Assembly: GCA_964654545.1 (NCBI GenBank)
Contig: CAZZIU010000001.1
Coordinates: 1-64,000, forward strand
From: JABMOV01 sp964654545
GTDB taxonomy: Bacteria; Fidelibacterota; Marinisomatia; Marinisomatales; JABMOV01
Direction of reading: 5' to 3'
Length of the DNA: 64,000 nt
The number at the start of each line of letters is the position of its first letter. Position 1 is the stretch's first letter. The position numbers and the translations under genes were made by a program. The notes under the pieces are model-generated. The model did not search any database, was not told the DNA's origin, and saw only the letters and a list, made by a program, of their open reading frames with translations. Of the stretch, positions 19,214-28,305 are shown piece by piece.

Positions 19214-20046
19214 GCCAATAATTGAATAATATTTGATAAGGTACTTTTCATAATATTCCTGGGAACAATATGATCAACAAATCCTTTTTCTAGCAAAAAT
19301 TCTGCACGCTGGAATCCTTTAGGTAAATCTTGGCCAATTGTCTGCTTTATTACGCGTGGTCCTGCAAACCCAATTAAGGCTCCTGGCTCCGCAAGAATCA
19401 CGTCACCTAGCATTCCATAACTGGCTGTAACACCTCCTGTGGTAGGATCGGTCAATATGGGGATGTAAAGTCCCCCGTTTTCAGAATATCTGGCAAGATG
19501 GGCACTCGTTTTTGCCAACTGCATTAGCGAAAGCGCACCTTCCTGCATGCGTGCACCTCCAGAAGCACAAATCAAAATCAATGGAATCTTCCTTTCCATG
19601 GCCTTATCAATTGCCTGAGCGATAACTTCACCAACCACCGACCCCATACTCCCGCCAATGAAATTAAAATTCATGACACCAAGTATTATTTCTCTTCCGT
19701 CAATCATTCCGGAAAAACACCGGATCGCTTCATCATGCCCGGTTTTCTTTTTAGCTGCCTTTATTTGATCCGTATATTTTTTCCCGGCCTTAAATCCCAG
19801 AGGATCAGTCGCTTCAATGTTGGCAAATAACTCCTTCTGCGATCCTGAATCCAGCAGCAATGTTTCGTATAATTCGGGAGATACGCGAAAATGATGCTGA
19901 CAATGACGGCATACCGAATAGGATTTTTCTAATTCCGGCTTGTACAAAATTTCCGTGCAATTGGGACACTTAACCCAGAGTCCATCAGGCATTTCCTTTT
20001 TTTCTGTGTCTTTTAATTTTTTATCTTTCCTTGTAAACCAAGCCAT
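19210..20046 (-). CDS. accD: Acetyl-CoA carboxylase carboxyltransferase beta subunit
   Basis: A 278-residue subunit of the carboxyltransferase that makes malonyl-CoA for fatty-acid synthesis. The N-terminal zinc ribbon has Cys 27, 30, 46 and 49 in the C-x2-C-x15-C-x2-C pattern. The crotonase-like core shows GGSMGSVVGE, CASGGARMQEG and the LTDPTTGGVTASYGMLGD stretch used for acetyl-CoA binding. The start is preceded by 17 bases after the rimI stop. The other carboxylase genes are not in the window, and the fab genes that use its product lie near 60-64 kb. Confidence 0.96.
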   Translation of the reverse strand: MAWFTRKDKKLKDTEKKEMPDGLWVKCPNCTEILYKPELEKSYSVCRHCQHHFRVSPELYETLLLDSGSQKELFANIEATDPLGFKAGKKYTDQIKAAKKKTGHDEAIRCFSGMIDGREIILGVMNFNFIGGSMGSVVGEVIAQAIDKAMERKIPLILICASGGARMQEGALSLMQLAKTSAHLARYSENGGLYIPILTDPTTGGVTASYGMLGDVILAEPGALIGFAGPRVIKQTIGQDLPKGFQRAEFLLEKGFVDHIVPRNIMKSTLSNIIQLLA

Positions 20047-20063
20047 GTTATTTCCAGGTAATT

Positions 20064-20495
20064 TTAATTGTCAGTCCATTCCATTACGATTGCATCCTCA
20101 TTGTCCGGATAATATGATGATCGTCGGCCAATTTCTTGAAATCCGGCAGCAATATACAACTGATTTGCAATATTATTCGACGCCCGCACTTCCAGAAAAA
20201 TTGAAGCCGTCCGTGGCACTTTCTGGATAATGTGGTGAAGTAATTGTTTTCCATAACCATTTCCCTGTTCGTCTTTTGAAATTGCAATATTAATTATTTG
20301 AATCTCGTTTTCAGTATTCAAGGTCATAACATAGCCAATCAGACTATCATTTATTTCAAGCACAAATGTCTGTGAAACGGGTTCATTACTTATTTCAAAT
20401 GCCAACTGGTCTATTGTCCACGGATGTTGAAATACTTCATACTCAATCTTAGAAATCGTTTCCAGATCGCTTATTCGCGCAGGACGAATAATCAT
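20064..20495 (-). CDS. rimI: Ribosomal-protein-alanine N-acetyltransferase
   Basis: A 143-residue GNAT acetyltransferase. It has the short N-terminal I-R-P-A-R-I-S-D-L start, a beta-4 strand (EIQIINIAISKDEQGNGYG) with the acetyl-CoA loop Q-G-N-G-Y-G, and a Y-I-A-A-GF C-terminal motif. RimI acetylates the N-terminal Ala of ribosomal protein S18 and related substrates. The identification is helped by its position: it overlaps tsaB by an ATGA and follows tsaE-tsaB, a classic tsaE-tsaB-rimI order. Confidence 0.9.
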   Translation of the reverse strand: MIIRPARISDLETISKIEYEVFQHPWTIDQLAFEISNEPVSQTFVLEINDSLIGYVMTLNTENEIQIINIAISKDEQGNGYGKQLLHHIIQKVPRTASIFLEVRASNNIANQLYIAAGFQEIGRRSSYYPDNEDAIVMEWTDN

Positions 20496-21136
20496 TTTTT
20501 TACTTTTCCAAGATTAAAGGGAGAAATGTATTCAGGGACCAGTTTTTTGGGATCAGTTTTAATCCATTCTTCCCAATGTTGTAATGCCAATTTTCCAACC
20601 CACCTTGCTGAAGGAATAGTCTCTTGAATGCCATCATCAGATAGATGGTCCTCACAATTGAAATGCAAATGTAATTCCGAAATCTGTAAATCTAGTTCCC
20701 TATAGCGGATTGTTTTTGGTGCACTAATTGAAGTCAAGATACCATTATCATTCCTAAAGTTCTGAACAAACAGGTACTCACCATGCGAATGCAAAAGAAC
20801 CTTAATTGCATCAATTGAATCTTGCTTTCCTGCACAGGCAAGTGCATGTAATGTTGGAACAGGTATGATGGGTAATCCTCGACTGTAAGCCAATCCTTTT
20901 GCAAAACTTAACCCAATTCTAAGTCCCGTAAATGACCCTGGGCCAATAGACACGGCAATTCCATCAATGGATTCTAACTCAAATGGAAATTGTTCTTGTA
21001 ATCTTAGGAAAAATACTGGCAATGTTGTGGCATGTTTTCTCGGGATTCGTTCCTCAATTGTCCCGGTTACCCTATTATTACGAAACAATGCAATCCCACA
21101 CACTTCGGTGGCAGTTTCGATTGCTAACACATTCAT
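20492..21136 (-). CDS. tsaB: tRNA threonylcarbamoyladenosine biosynthesis protein TsaB
   Basis: A 214-residue ASKHA-fold protein that partners TsaD and TsaE in making t6A at position 37 of ANN-decoding tRNAs. The N-terminus MNVLAIETATE, the ...GPGSFTGLRIG... loop (about 69-79) and VPTLHALA are the family hallmarks. I start it at ATG 21136, which overlaps the tsaE stop as ATGA. A start 9 bases earlier is possible but less tidy. The next gene, rimI, is coupled the same way. TsaD is not in the window. Confidence 0.93.
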   Translation of the reverse strand: MNVLAIETATEVCGIALFRNNRVTGTIEERIPRKHATTLPVFFLRLQEQFPFELESIDGIAVSIGPGSFTGLRIGLSFAKGLAYSRGLPIIPVPTLHALACAGKQDSIDAIKVLLHSHGEYLFVQNFRNDNGILTSISAPKTIRYRELDLQISELHLHFNCEDHLSDDGIQETIPSARWVGKLALQHWEEWIKTDPKKLVPEYISPFNLGKVKK

Positions 21137-21573
21137 TGAATCCATCCGGAAATTGTAATTTCTCTGAAATTTTTGTTTTTCCTGTCCCGGTTAAAACGAA
21201 TAATAATTGTATTCTCCGGTAAAATATCCCTTATTACATCTGCCCATTCTATTAATGTGACACCATCATCAGGTGATAAATAATGTTCACCACCAATATT
21301 TAAAAAATCCTGCCCACCTTTTAAGCGGAAACAATCAATATGGAATAAATTCCCGGTGGCACCTTCAAATTGGCTTACAAGCTTAAAAGTTGGAGAATTC
21401 ACAAAATCCCGCACTTTAAAACCCTGCGCAAATCCTTGTGCGAATGTAGTTTTCCCTGTACCCAGATCTCCAATAAGAGCGATTACGGATCCAAGCGAAA
21501 TTGATTGAGCCATTTTCTCAGCGTATGATTGGGTTTCACGACTTGACTGTGTTTTGATTTTTAATTGCTTCAA
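21133..21573 (-). CDS. tsaE: tRNA threonylcarbamoyladenosine biosynthesis ATPase TsaE
   Basis: A 146-residue P-loop ATPase needed for the t6A cycle, where it resets the TsaB-TsaD complex. The Walker A motif GDLGTGKT lies at residues 35-42, followed by the FVNSPTFKLVSQF switch region and a D-C-F-R-L strand (Walker B area). The end T-L-I-E-W-A-D is typical. Length is in the normal 135-160 range. It is separated from porX by 32 bases and leads into tsaB. Confidence 0.94.
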   Translation of the reverse strand: MKQLKIKTQSSRETQSYAEKMAQSISLGSVIALIGDLGTGKTTFAQGFAQGFKVRDFVNSPTFKLVSQFEGATGNLFHIDCFRLKGGQDFLNIGGEHYLSPDDGVTLIEWADVIRDILPENTIIIRFNRDRKNKNFREITISGWIQ

Positions 21574-21605
21574 AATTGATTGGTTTTTGTTTAATAATGG
21601 ATTTA

Positions 21606-23162
21606 CTAGCGTGGTGTCAATGTTGCCATTGGTACGAGCATTTCTTCCATGGACACACCGCCATGCTGGAAGCTGCCTTTATACATCGCTTCGTACTTAT
21701 GTTGTTGGGTAGGATAAACAAAATAGACATCGTCCTTTGCGATCAGGTAGCTTGTTTGTGGTCCAAAATCCGGTAACAAATAGTCTGCTGGACGCTTAAT
21801 GACCAAGGCATGTCTTTCTTTACAATTTAGGTTTCTACCATACTTGTAACGAACACCACTTGAAGTAGATTTATCTCCGCCTACCAATACGCTTTTATTG
21901 ACCCGTACACTCCCATGATCGCTGGCAATAACCACACGGTAATTACTGTCCTTTAGTTGTTTCAAAACAGTCAACAACCACGAACCTTCAAACCAAGTTT
22001 TCACTGCCGATCGGTAACCTGATTCATTCGGCAACATTTCTTTCAATACTTCAGACTCAGAACGCTTATGTGCCAAAATATCTACAAAATTAATAACAAT
22101 TGCCAGTAAATCCACCCCCATAAATCCGGACAATCGTTGTGCAAATCGTTGCCCCTCTTCAACCTGCCAAACCTTATGATAATGTATCGATTTTCCACCT
22201 AACCCAAACCTCTTTAACTGGTCTACCAGCATTTGCTGTTCGTGTTGATTAAGGCTGTTGGCGTGCTGTTCCATATTACCACGCTGTTTTGGATATTTTT
22301 GTAGAATTTTATCAGGGAATAAACCACTGAATATTGCATTTCTGCTAAATGGTGTTGCTGATGGTATTATTGACGTGGCAAAATCCATTTCAATTTCAAA
22401 ATAATTTTGTATTTCCTGTAGTATTGCCATGAGGTGATCCTGTCGCATGCTATCGACCAGGATAAAGCACATTTTCCCATTCTCTGCCATATGTGGAATC
22501 ACAGAGTCCTTGATAATATCCACTGTTAATCGAGGACGATTTTCCCCTTTAATCCAGGCTGTGTAATTATTCGTAATAAAATGTACAAATTCTCGGTTGG
22601 CTGCCTGAAGTTGTTCATCTAAGATATTGCCCAGTCCAGTATCTTTGTGCTCGTCAAATTCCAACTGCCATTTTATCAACCGATTATACAGTTCCCACCA
22701 ATCATTCATCGATAATGATTCCTGCAATCGGCGCTCAATTTCCTGGAACTCTTTTAAATACCCTGAGGTAGCTTTTTCCTCCAAAATTTTCGGGGATTCC
22801 AGAACCTTTTTTGCGGCGATAAAAATCTGAGTGGGTTTCACCGGCTTTACCAAAAACTGTTCAATTTTTTCAGAAATGGCCTCGTCCATCAACCATTCTT
22901 CTTCACTTTTGGTAATTAAAATGATGGGTACTGAGTCTCGAATAGCTTTTATTCTGCGCATTGTTTCAAGACCGTCAAGACCTGCCATAAACTGATCCAG
23001 TAAAATCAAATCAAAACGATCTGACCGAATCAGTTCAATAGCATCATATCCATTGGTACATGTCGTAAGTGAATACCCCTTATCTTCAAGATAAAGGATG
23101 TGAGGTTTCAGATGATCGATTTCATCATCGACCCATAAAATATTTGCACGAGATTCATTCAT
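21606..23162 (-). CDS. porX: PorX-like response regulator with PglZ domain
   Basis: A 518-residue two-domain regulator. Residues 5-125 are a receiver: acidic pair D12/D13, phospho-acceptor D56 (ILLDQF), and the conserved Lys in ITKSEEE (about 86). A helical linker leads to a PglZ/alkaline-phosphatase-type domain (about 210-518) with the nucleophile region VDSMRQDH, VDILAHKRSE and the metal site ASDHGSVRV. This architecture defines PorX, which in Bacteroidota works with the kinase PorY and a sigma factor to control the type IX secretion system; its PglZ domain hydrolyses signalling nucleotides. No por/gld secretion genes sit beside it. It is the first gene of the minus-strand run, behind a 190-base gap. 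Confidence 0.88.
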   Translation of the reverse strand: MNESRANILWVDDEIDHLKPHILYLEDKGYSLTTCTNGYDAIELIRSDRFDLILLDQFMAGLDGLETMRRIKAIRDSVPIILITKSEEEWLMDEAISEKIEQFLVKPVKPTQIFIAAKKVLESPKILEEKATSGYLKEFQEIERRLQESLSMNDWWELYNRLIKWQLEFDEHKDTGLGNILDEQLQAANREFVHFITNNYTAWIKGENRPRLTVDIIKDSVIPHMAENGKMCFILVDSMRQDHLMAILQEIQNYFEIEMDFATSIIPSATPFSRNAIFSGLFPDKILQKYPKQRGNMEQHANSLNQHEQQMLVDQLKRFGLGGKSIHYHKVWQVEEGQRFAQRLSGFMGVDLLAIVINFVDILAHKRSESEVLKEMLPNESGYRSAVKTWFEGSWLLTVLKQLKDSNYRVVIASDHGSVRVNKSVLVGGDKSTSSGVRYKYGRNLNCKERHALVIKRPADYLLPDFGPQTSYLIAKDDVYFVYPTQQHKYEAMYKGSFQHGGVSMEEMLVPMATLTPR

Positions 23163-23352
23163 ATTTTAGCCCGGGAAACTACTGAATTTTGAAATAGTTC
23201 GCGAAGAAGTTAATTGTGATTTTTTTCTTAATTATAATTAACAATAGTCAGAACAATTACGAAACGATTTATTCCATTCATTCATGCAATACGATATAAA
23301 AAGAGAGTAGTCAGAATGCTCCTTAATCCATTGAAATTAGAGATCAATTGAT
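23163..23352. other. Non-coding gap upstream of porX
   Basis: A 190-base AT-rich gap between the porX start and the end of the ROK kinase gene, both on the minus strand. It should hold the promoter for the long porX-to-glycosyltransferase run. I see no convincing -35/-10 pair, terminator or repeat that I would assign. Confidence 0.5.
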
Positions 23353-24318
23353 TTACCTGCCATTCTCAAGTTTTTCCCAAATCAATGCAGCGGCTCCCAG
23401 TATTGCTGCTTCATCTCCCGGTAGCCCGGAGGCAAGTATTTTTGTTTTTCCCTTAAAAGATGTCATCACATGTTCGTTTACACTTTCTCTAATAGGTGCA
23501 AGAATGAGTTCACCTGCCAAAGATAATCCACCAAAAAATATGATAGCTTCCGGGCTGGTATGTAAAACGGAATTTGACAGTACTTTACCAAGCAGTTGTC
23601 CAGTTTGCATAAAAATTAATCGAGCCAATTTGTCTCCCTGATTGGCCGCTTCAAAAACATCCTTTGATGTCAATGTATCCATTTTTACAGCGAGTTTCGA
23701 CGATGACTCAGGGTTATCCTTTATCGTTTCCAATGCGGATTTTACGATTCCAGTCGCCGAGGCATAGGTTTCCAGGCATCCCCTTCTACCACAACCGCAC
23801 AATCGACCATTTTCAACAGCTAATACGTGGCCTAATTCGCCCGCAAAACCACTATGACCGTATACCACATTGCCGTCAACCACGATTCCGCTTCCCAGCC
23901 CTGTACCCAGAGTAATTTCTATAAAATCCCGCATGCCCCTGGCTGCTCCGAATCGCATTTCACCTAATGCTGCCGCGTTGGCATCATTGGTGATGGCAAC
24001 CGGCATATCATAACAATGTTTCACCAGTGAAACCAGATTAACATTCTCCCAGCCTAAATTGGGTGGTGAGATTACTTCTCCAGTATAATAATTACCATTT
24101 GGTACACCAATGCCAATACCAACCATTTTATTTGTTTTGGTGAAGTCCTTTTCCTTTTTCGAAAAAACGGAAAAGAGATGCGAAAACAAATCCTGTGCTG
24201 AATTTCCAGAGTTAGTTGGAATAGAATCTTTATAGATACAATGACCAAACTGGTCGACCAGGCCGAAGGCCGTATTGGTTCCGCCAACATCAATACTTAA
24301 GACGTAATCATTTGCCAT
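23353..24318 (-). CDS. ROK-family sugar kinase (glucokinase-like)
   Basis: A 321-residue ROK protein. The ATP-phosphate loop DVGGTNT is at residues 10-16, the catalytic Asp is in NDAN (D112), and the ROK zinc site is intact: His 164 plus Cys 174, 176 and 181 in CGCGRRGCLE. There is no N-terminal winged helix, so it is an enzyme, not a repressor. Glucose is the likely substrate given the E-x-G-H and C-G-C-G-x2-G-C-x-E layout, but N-acetylmannosamine or fructose kinases look alike. It stands alone, divergent from the ABC operon to its right. Confidence 0.88.
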   Translation of the reverse strand: MANDYVLSIDVGGTNTAFGLVDQFGHCIYKDSIPTNSGNSAQDLFSHLFSVFSKKEKDFTKTNKMVGIGIGVPNGNYYTGEVISPPNLGWENVNLVSLVKHCYDMPVAITNDANAAALGEMRFGAARGMRDFIEITLGTGLGSGIVVDGNVVYGHSGFAGELGHVLAVENGRLCGCGRRGCLETYASATGIVKSALETIKDNPESSSKLAVKMDTLTSKDVFEAANQGDKLARLIFMQTGQLLGKVLSNSVLHTSPEAIIFFGGLSLAGELILAPIRESVNEHVMTSFKGKTKILASGLPGDEAAILGAAALIWEKLENGR

Positions 24319-24563
24319 ATTTTTCTCTGAGCTAAAAAAGGTTAATAAAAATTACATGTTATTCCTGTAAGGTGTAATGATCAATACATATCCATTATCA
24401 TGAATCCACGATAAAAGTTGATCCAATCCAATATCTGAAATGTCTACGAATCAAGGTTGCCATTCCATTATTAAGTCTAATCTATTTATTTTCCGCCCTA
24501 TTTCTAATGGAACTTTTGTTTTTTTTCACAGTAAAGCCAAAAAAATATGGAGGGTTATCACCC
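24319..24563. promoter_or_regulatory. Divergent intergenic region, ROK kinase / ABC operon
   Basis: About 245 AT-rich bases separate the divergent ROK kinase and ABC transporter starts, so promoters for both must lie here. The ABC gene has a strong ribosome site GGAGGG at 24549-24554, nine bases before ATG 24564, and this decides its start. I could not pin the promoters. Confidence 0.5.
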
Positions 24564-25508
24564 ATGATTCGTATTGAGAATCTTGTGAAGAATTATGGTG
24601 ATGTCCAGGCGCTTCGATCTATTAGTTTTGATGTGAAAGATGGTGAAATCGTTGGTTTTTTAGGGGCCAATGGAGCTGGAAAATCGACTACTTTAAAAAT
24701 AATGACCAGCTTTCTTTCACCCACTTCCGGTAACGTTTTCGTTAACGATCAAAACATTCTCGATCATTCTCTGGATATCAGAAAAAAAATCGGATATTTA
24801 CCTGAATCCAATCCTTTGTATACAGATATGATTGTATACGACCTTCTTGAGTTTACTGCCAGGATTAGGGGAATTGAAGGAAAGGACTTTCGCAAAGCGC
24901 TTGGGCGTGTAGTGGAACAGTGTGGTTTACACGGAGTCATTCACCGGCCAGTGGCAGATTGTTCGAAAGGATACAAACAACGAATTGGCCTGGCCTGCGC
25001 CATGATACATGATCCTAAAATCCTTATACTTGATGAACCAGTCACCGGATTGGATCCCAATCAGATCGTGGAAATCCGCGAATTGATCAAGAAAATTGGT
25101 GCAGAAAAAATGGTAATCATGTCCAGTCACATATTACAGGAAATCGAAGCCACGGTTGACCGGATTGTGATTATTGATAAAGGTGAAATCGTTGCTGATG
25201 GTACCAGCAAAGAATTGATCGCAAATTTAAAGGGTCGCACACAATTAGCATTGGAAATTAAAAATGGCACTGAAGATACTATTCATGCTCTTAAGGCAAC
25301 TCAGCCCGGTTTGGATATATCCATTGGGCCAAAAGAGGGTGATACATTTTCACTTTCAATAGATTATGAACGAGGATCCGATCCACGGGAAGCGATCTTT
25401 AAACACGCAGTAGAGTCAGGATGGATCATCCTTGAAATGAGTCGGCACAAAATTCAGTTGGAAGATGTCTTCCGGTCATTGACAATGGAAGGAGGTTCAA
25501 ATGCATAA
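24564..25508 (+). CDS. ABC transporter ATP-binding protein (GldA-like)
   Basis: A 314-residue ATPase. Walker A GANGAGKST is at residues 34-42, and the order continues with a Q-loop, the signature C-S-K-G-Y-K-Q-R-I-G (about 133-142), Walker B LILDEPVTGLDP and the switch His in SSHILQE. The C-terminal ~90 residues are an extra regulatory domain common in the GldA/CcmA class. It overlaps the permease gene by 8 bases. I use ATG 24564, set by the GGAGGG site, and reject a longer frame from 24507. With the two genes behind it, it forms a GldA-GldF-GldG type exporter. Confidence 0.92.
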   Translation: MIRIENLVKNYGDVQALRSISFDVKDGEIVGFLGANGAGKSTTLKIMTSFLSPTSGNVFVNDQNILDHSLDIRKKIGYLPESNPLYTDMIVYDLLEFTARIRGIEGKDFRKALGRVVEQCGLHGVIHRPVADCSKGYKQRIGLACAMIHDPKILILDEPVTGLDPNQIVEIRELIKKIGAEKMVIMSSHILQEIEATVDRIVIIDKGEIVADGTSKELIANLKGRTQLALEIKNGTEDTIHALKATQPGLDISIGPKEGDTFSLSIDYERGSDPREAIFKHAVESGWIILEMSRHKIQLEDVFRSLTMEGGSNA

Positions 25509-26214
25509 TGTGAAAACTGTTTTCACCAAAGAACTTCGGTCCTACTTCATGAGTCCAATGGCATATATCTTTTTGGTATTTTTTACCTTGTTTAATGGCT
25601 ACTTCTTCACAAACACGTTCTTCCTGATTAATCAATCGGATATGCGTGCACTGTTTAGTATCGTCCCCTTGGTTTATCTATTTTTCATCCCGGTAATTAC
25701 CATGGGATTAATAGCAAAGGAAAAAAACATAGGTACCATGGAAGTCATTGCCACACTTCCCATTCGTGACTGGGAGTTTGTTACTGGAAAATATCTGGCT
25801 GCATTAGTACTAATTGTTGCCGGACTTGCGTTTACTTTGGTGCATTTTCTTACCCTGTTAATGGTTGGATCCAATATTGATTTTGGCGCTGCTATATGCG
25901 GGTATTTAGGGTTGGTATTTGTGGGTGCGTTTTATGCATCCATTGGAACCTTTTCCAGCAGTCTAACTGAAAATCAGGTGGTTGCATTCATCATTGCCGT
26001 AGTTATTGTGCTGATTTTCTTCCTAATGGATAAGCTGTTGCTCTTTGTACCACATTCGTTGGCAGGAATAATTCAATATTTAAGTGTGGATTACCACCTC
26101 TCCAATATATCACGGGGTGTCATTGATTCACGCAACCTGGTTTATTTTGGAACCATGATATGGCTTTTCTTAACTCTTACCATCCGCATGGTAGAAACAC
26201 GGAAATGGAGGTAA
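25501..26214 (+). CDS. ABC transporter permease (GldF-like)
   Basis: A 237-residue protein with six hydrophobic segments, beginning TVFTKELRSYFMSPMAYIF as in GldF/ABC-2 permeases. The MGLIAKEKNIGTMEVI loop after the second helix is the coupling region of this family. A strong AGGAGG site precedes ATG 25501, inside the end of the ATPase gene. In gliding Bacteroidota GldAFG is needed for gliding; outside that group similar systems serve unknown envelope export, which is the safer reading here. Confidence 0.9.
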   Translation: MHNVKTVFTKELRSYFMSPMAYIFLVFFTLFNGYFFTNTFFLINQSDMRALFSIVPLVYLFFIPVITMGLIAKEKNIGTMEVIATLPIRDWEFVTGKYLAALVLIVAGLAFTLVHFLTLLMVGSNIDFGAAICGYLGLVFVGAFYASIGTFSSSLTENQVVAFIIAVVIVLIFFLMDKLLLFVPHSLAGIIQYLSVDYHLSNISRGVIDSRNLVYFGTMIWLFLTLTIRMVETRKWR

Positions 26215-26217
26215 ATC

Positions 26218-27714
26218 ATGAATGTATTTAATAAGCGATCGTTTGCGATTTATATCACCATTGCCGTTGTGGTTGTTTTGATAGCCAACATCATATCACG
26301 CAATCTGTTTTTCCGATTGGACTTCACCGATAATAAAATGTATTCCCTCTCTTCTTCAAGTAAAGCAGTATTAAATAAAATTGATGATCTCATGACCATC
26401 AAAGTTTATTTTTCAGAAAACCTGCCCGGTGAATACGGAAATAATCGGCGATTCTTACAGGATATTCTGGAAGAATACTCAGCCTATTCGGACGGGAAAC
26501 TGCGCTTTGAGTTCTTCATGCCTGATGAGGATGAGGATCTTTCACAGGAAGCACAGAAATATGGTATACAACCGGTTCAACTGCAGGTTGTAGAAAACGA
26601 TAAACTGGAAATAAAGCGGGTCCATATGGGATTGGTGATCCTGTATGAGGATAAAAGGGAAACAATTCCAATTATACAAACAACTACAGGATTGGAATAC
26701 GATATCACAACCAAAATAAAAAAACTGGTTGACACCCAACGTAAATCTGTTGCTTTTGCTTCTATAGAAAATCAAAATACCACGAATGAAAATATAACCA
26801 ATGCTTTACGTGAATCTTATACAGTACAATCTATCAAACTGGCCAATCCAGTTCCTGCAGGAATCCAAATGGTTTTGATGAATGGTGTATCCGATTCATT
26901 AAATGCCACCGAATATCAAAACTTGTGGAATTATCTGGTAAATGGTGGAAATCTATTGCTGGGTCAAGCTCGTGTATCTGCGGATTTACAGACACAACAG
27001 GGTACACCAGTCAAATCCAATATTTTTGATTTGATTGATGAGTTTGGTTTGCATGTCCAGGAAAACCTGGTATTGGATCAGGTTTGTGGTAGTGTGACAG
27101 TTCAGCAACGAACTGGGATATTTTCTTTTAATACAGCAATGGAATATCCGTTTTTCCCACTTGTTAGGGATTTTGCTGATCATACGATTGTATCCGGATT
27201 GGAACAGTTACGGCTCTTCTTTACTAGTGAAATTGTAACCGACTCAACCTCCGGTACAATAGTTCCACTGTTTTCTACATCAAATCGGTCTGGAACCATG
27301 AATGGATATTACAACCTGAGTCCGGTTGACAATCCAATGTTGAAAAACCTATCTCAACCGCCGAAAACAATTGCTGCTTATGCATCTGCTACTCTGGGTG
27401 ACGAGAATGTGACTGCCCAGTTGATTATGGTTGGTGATTCCGAAATGATGAGCGATAATGGTGGCGGTCGTAGCCCTGAAAATATGGTATTCGTTATGAA
27501 CGCCGTAGATTACCTGATTGGAGACAGTGAATTGGTGGCACTAAGATCACGTGAAATCACTACTCGACCACTGGAGGAACTGGAAGATGGATCCAAAGCA
27601 CGCTGGAAATGGATGAATATTATTCTACCGGCGTTTCTGGTTATTGGGGTTGGCTTTATCAATTGGAAACGTGAAGCTGGAAGAACAAAGCAGTTGGAGG
27701 AACTCTATGACTAA
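26218..27714 (+). CDS. GldG-like ABC transporter auxiliary protein
   Basis: A 498-residue protein anchored by membrane helices at both ends (about 9-31 and 462-480). Between them lies a large periplasmic part of the ABC_transp_aux/GldG family. Recognisable stretches are DFTDNKMYSLS and I-K-V-Y-F-S-E-N-L-P near the N-terminus, followed by an E-Y-x-D-x-x-K-I segment and a Rossmann-like region with NLLLGQ-type strands. It begins 3 bases after the permease stop. It probably acts with GldA and GldF as the third subunit of the exporter. Confidence 0.88.
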   Translation: MNVFNKRSFAIYITIAVVVVLIANIISRNLFFRLDFTDNKMYSLSSSSKAVLNKIDDLMTIKVYFSENLPGEYGNNRRFLQDILEEYSAYSDGKLRFEFFMPDEDEDLSQEAQKYGIQPVQLQVVENDKLEIKRVHMGLVILYEDKRETIPIIQTTTGLEYDITTKIKKLVDTQRKSVAFASIENQNTTNENITNALRESYTVQSIKLANPVPAGIQMVLMNGVSDSLNATEYQNLWNYLVNGGNLLLGQARVSADLQTQQGTPVKSNIFDLIDEFGLHVQENLVLDQVCGSVTVQQRTGIFSFNTAMEYPFFPLVRDFADHTIVSGLEQLRLFFTSEIVTDSTSGTIVPLFSTSNRSGTMNGYYNLSPVDNPMLKNLSQPPKTIAAYASATLGDENVTAQLIMVGDSEMMSDNGGGRSPENMVFVMNAVDYLIGDSELVALRSREITTRPLEELEDGSKARWKWMNIILPAFLVIGVGFINWKREAGRTKQLEELYD

Positions 27715-28267
27715 AGAATTGAAATGGGCATCCATTGTTTTAGTTGCACTGATAATAATCTATGGTATTAACCGATTAATGCAAAACCAGCTGGTTACAA
27801 AAACCGATGACGTGTTTGGTGTTGAAAAAGAAGATGTGTGGGAGATTTCTTTCGGAAAAAACAATGAATCACTTACACTAAAACGTGAAGGTGATAATTG
27901 GAAGATTGTTGGATCAGATAGTCTGGTGATGCGATCAGGAAGAATGGATAACCTATTCAATAAAGTATTAAAAGTGAAACGCGAGACGTTGATTTCCAAT
28001 AATCCAGAAAAATGGTCGACCTATTCCGTTGATGATTCATTGGGTTCGCTCATTACTCTTCTGGATGCGGGAAAAAATGAAGTTGGAAAAGCAATTTTTG
28101 GACGATCAAAATCAGACTGGAGTCACAATTACGTTCGAATTCCGGGAGAAAATGATGTCTATCTTACCAGTGAAAACGTAGTGTATCTAATCAATACAAC
28201 GCCAACTTATTGGGGAGAAGTACCCAAACCGCCAGAGCCAGATTCAACTGCAATCGTTGCTCCATAA
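27707..28267 (+). CDS. DUF4340-type membrane-anchored protein
   Basis: A 186-residue protein with one N-terminal membrane helix (about 6-22) and a periplasmic part. It shows the repeat-like W-E-I-S-F-x-K-x5-L-x-L-K-R-E-G-D-N-W-K-I pattern typical of DUF4340 domains. Such domains regularly accompany GldG-type genes. I start it at ATG 27707, eight bases inside the gldG end, because GGAGG lies at 27696-27700; a frame beginning at 27644 lacks any such site and would overlap by 71 bases. DUF4340 proteins are often longer (300+), so this is a single-domain form. Function unknown; likely a fourth part of the exporter. Confidence 0.8.
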   Translation: MTKELKWASIVLVALIIIYGINRLMQNQLVTKTDDVFGVEKEDVWEISFGKNNESLTLKREGDNWKIVGSDSLVMRSGRMDNLFNKVLKVKRETLISNNPEKWSTYSVDDSLGSLITLLDAGKNEVGKAIFGRSKSDWSHNYVRIPGENDVYLTSENVVYLINTTPTYWGEVPKPPEPDSTAIVAP

Positions 28268-28271
28268 AAAT

Positions 28272-28300
28272 AAAAAACCCCGGGCAATCCGGGGTTTTTT
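28272..28300. terminator. Bidirectional rho-independent terminator
   Basis: A perfect 12-base-pair hairpin: AAAAAACCCCGG (28272-28283), loop GCAAT, CCGGGGTTTTTT (28289-28300). It lies 5 bases after the ABC operon and 6 bases before the end of kdsD on the other strand. The A and T runs on both sides let it work for both converging genes. Confidence 0.93.
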
Positions 28301-28305
28301 ATTCT

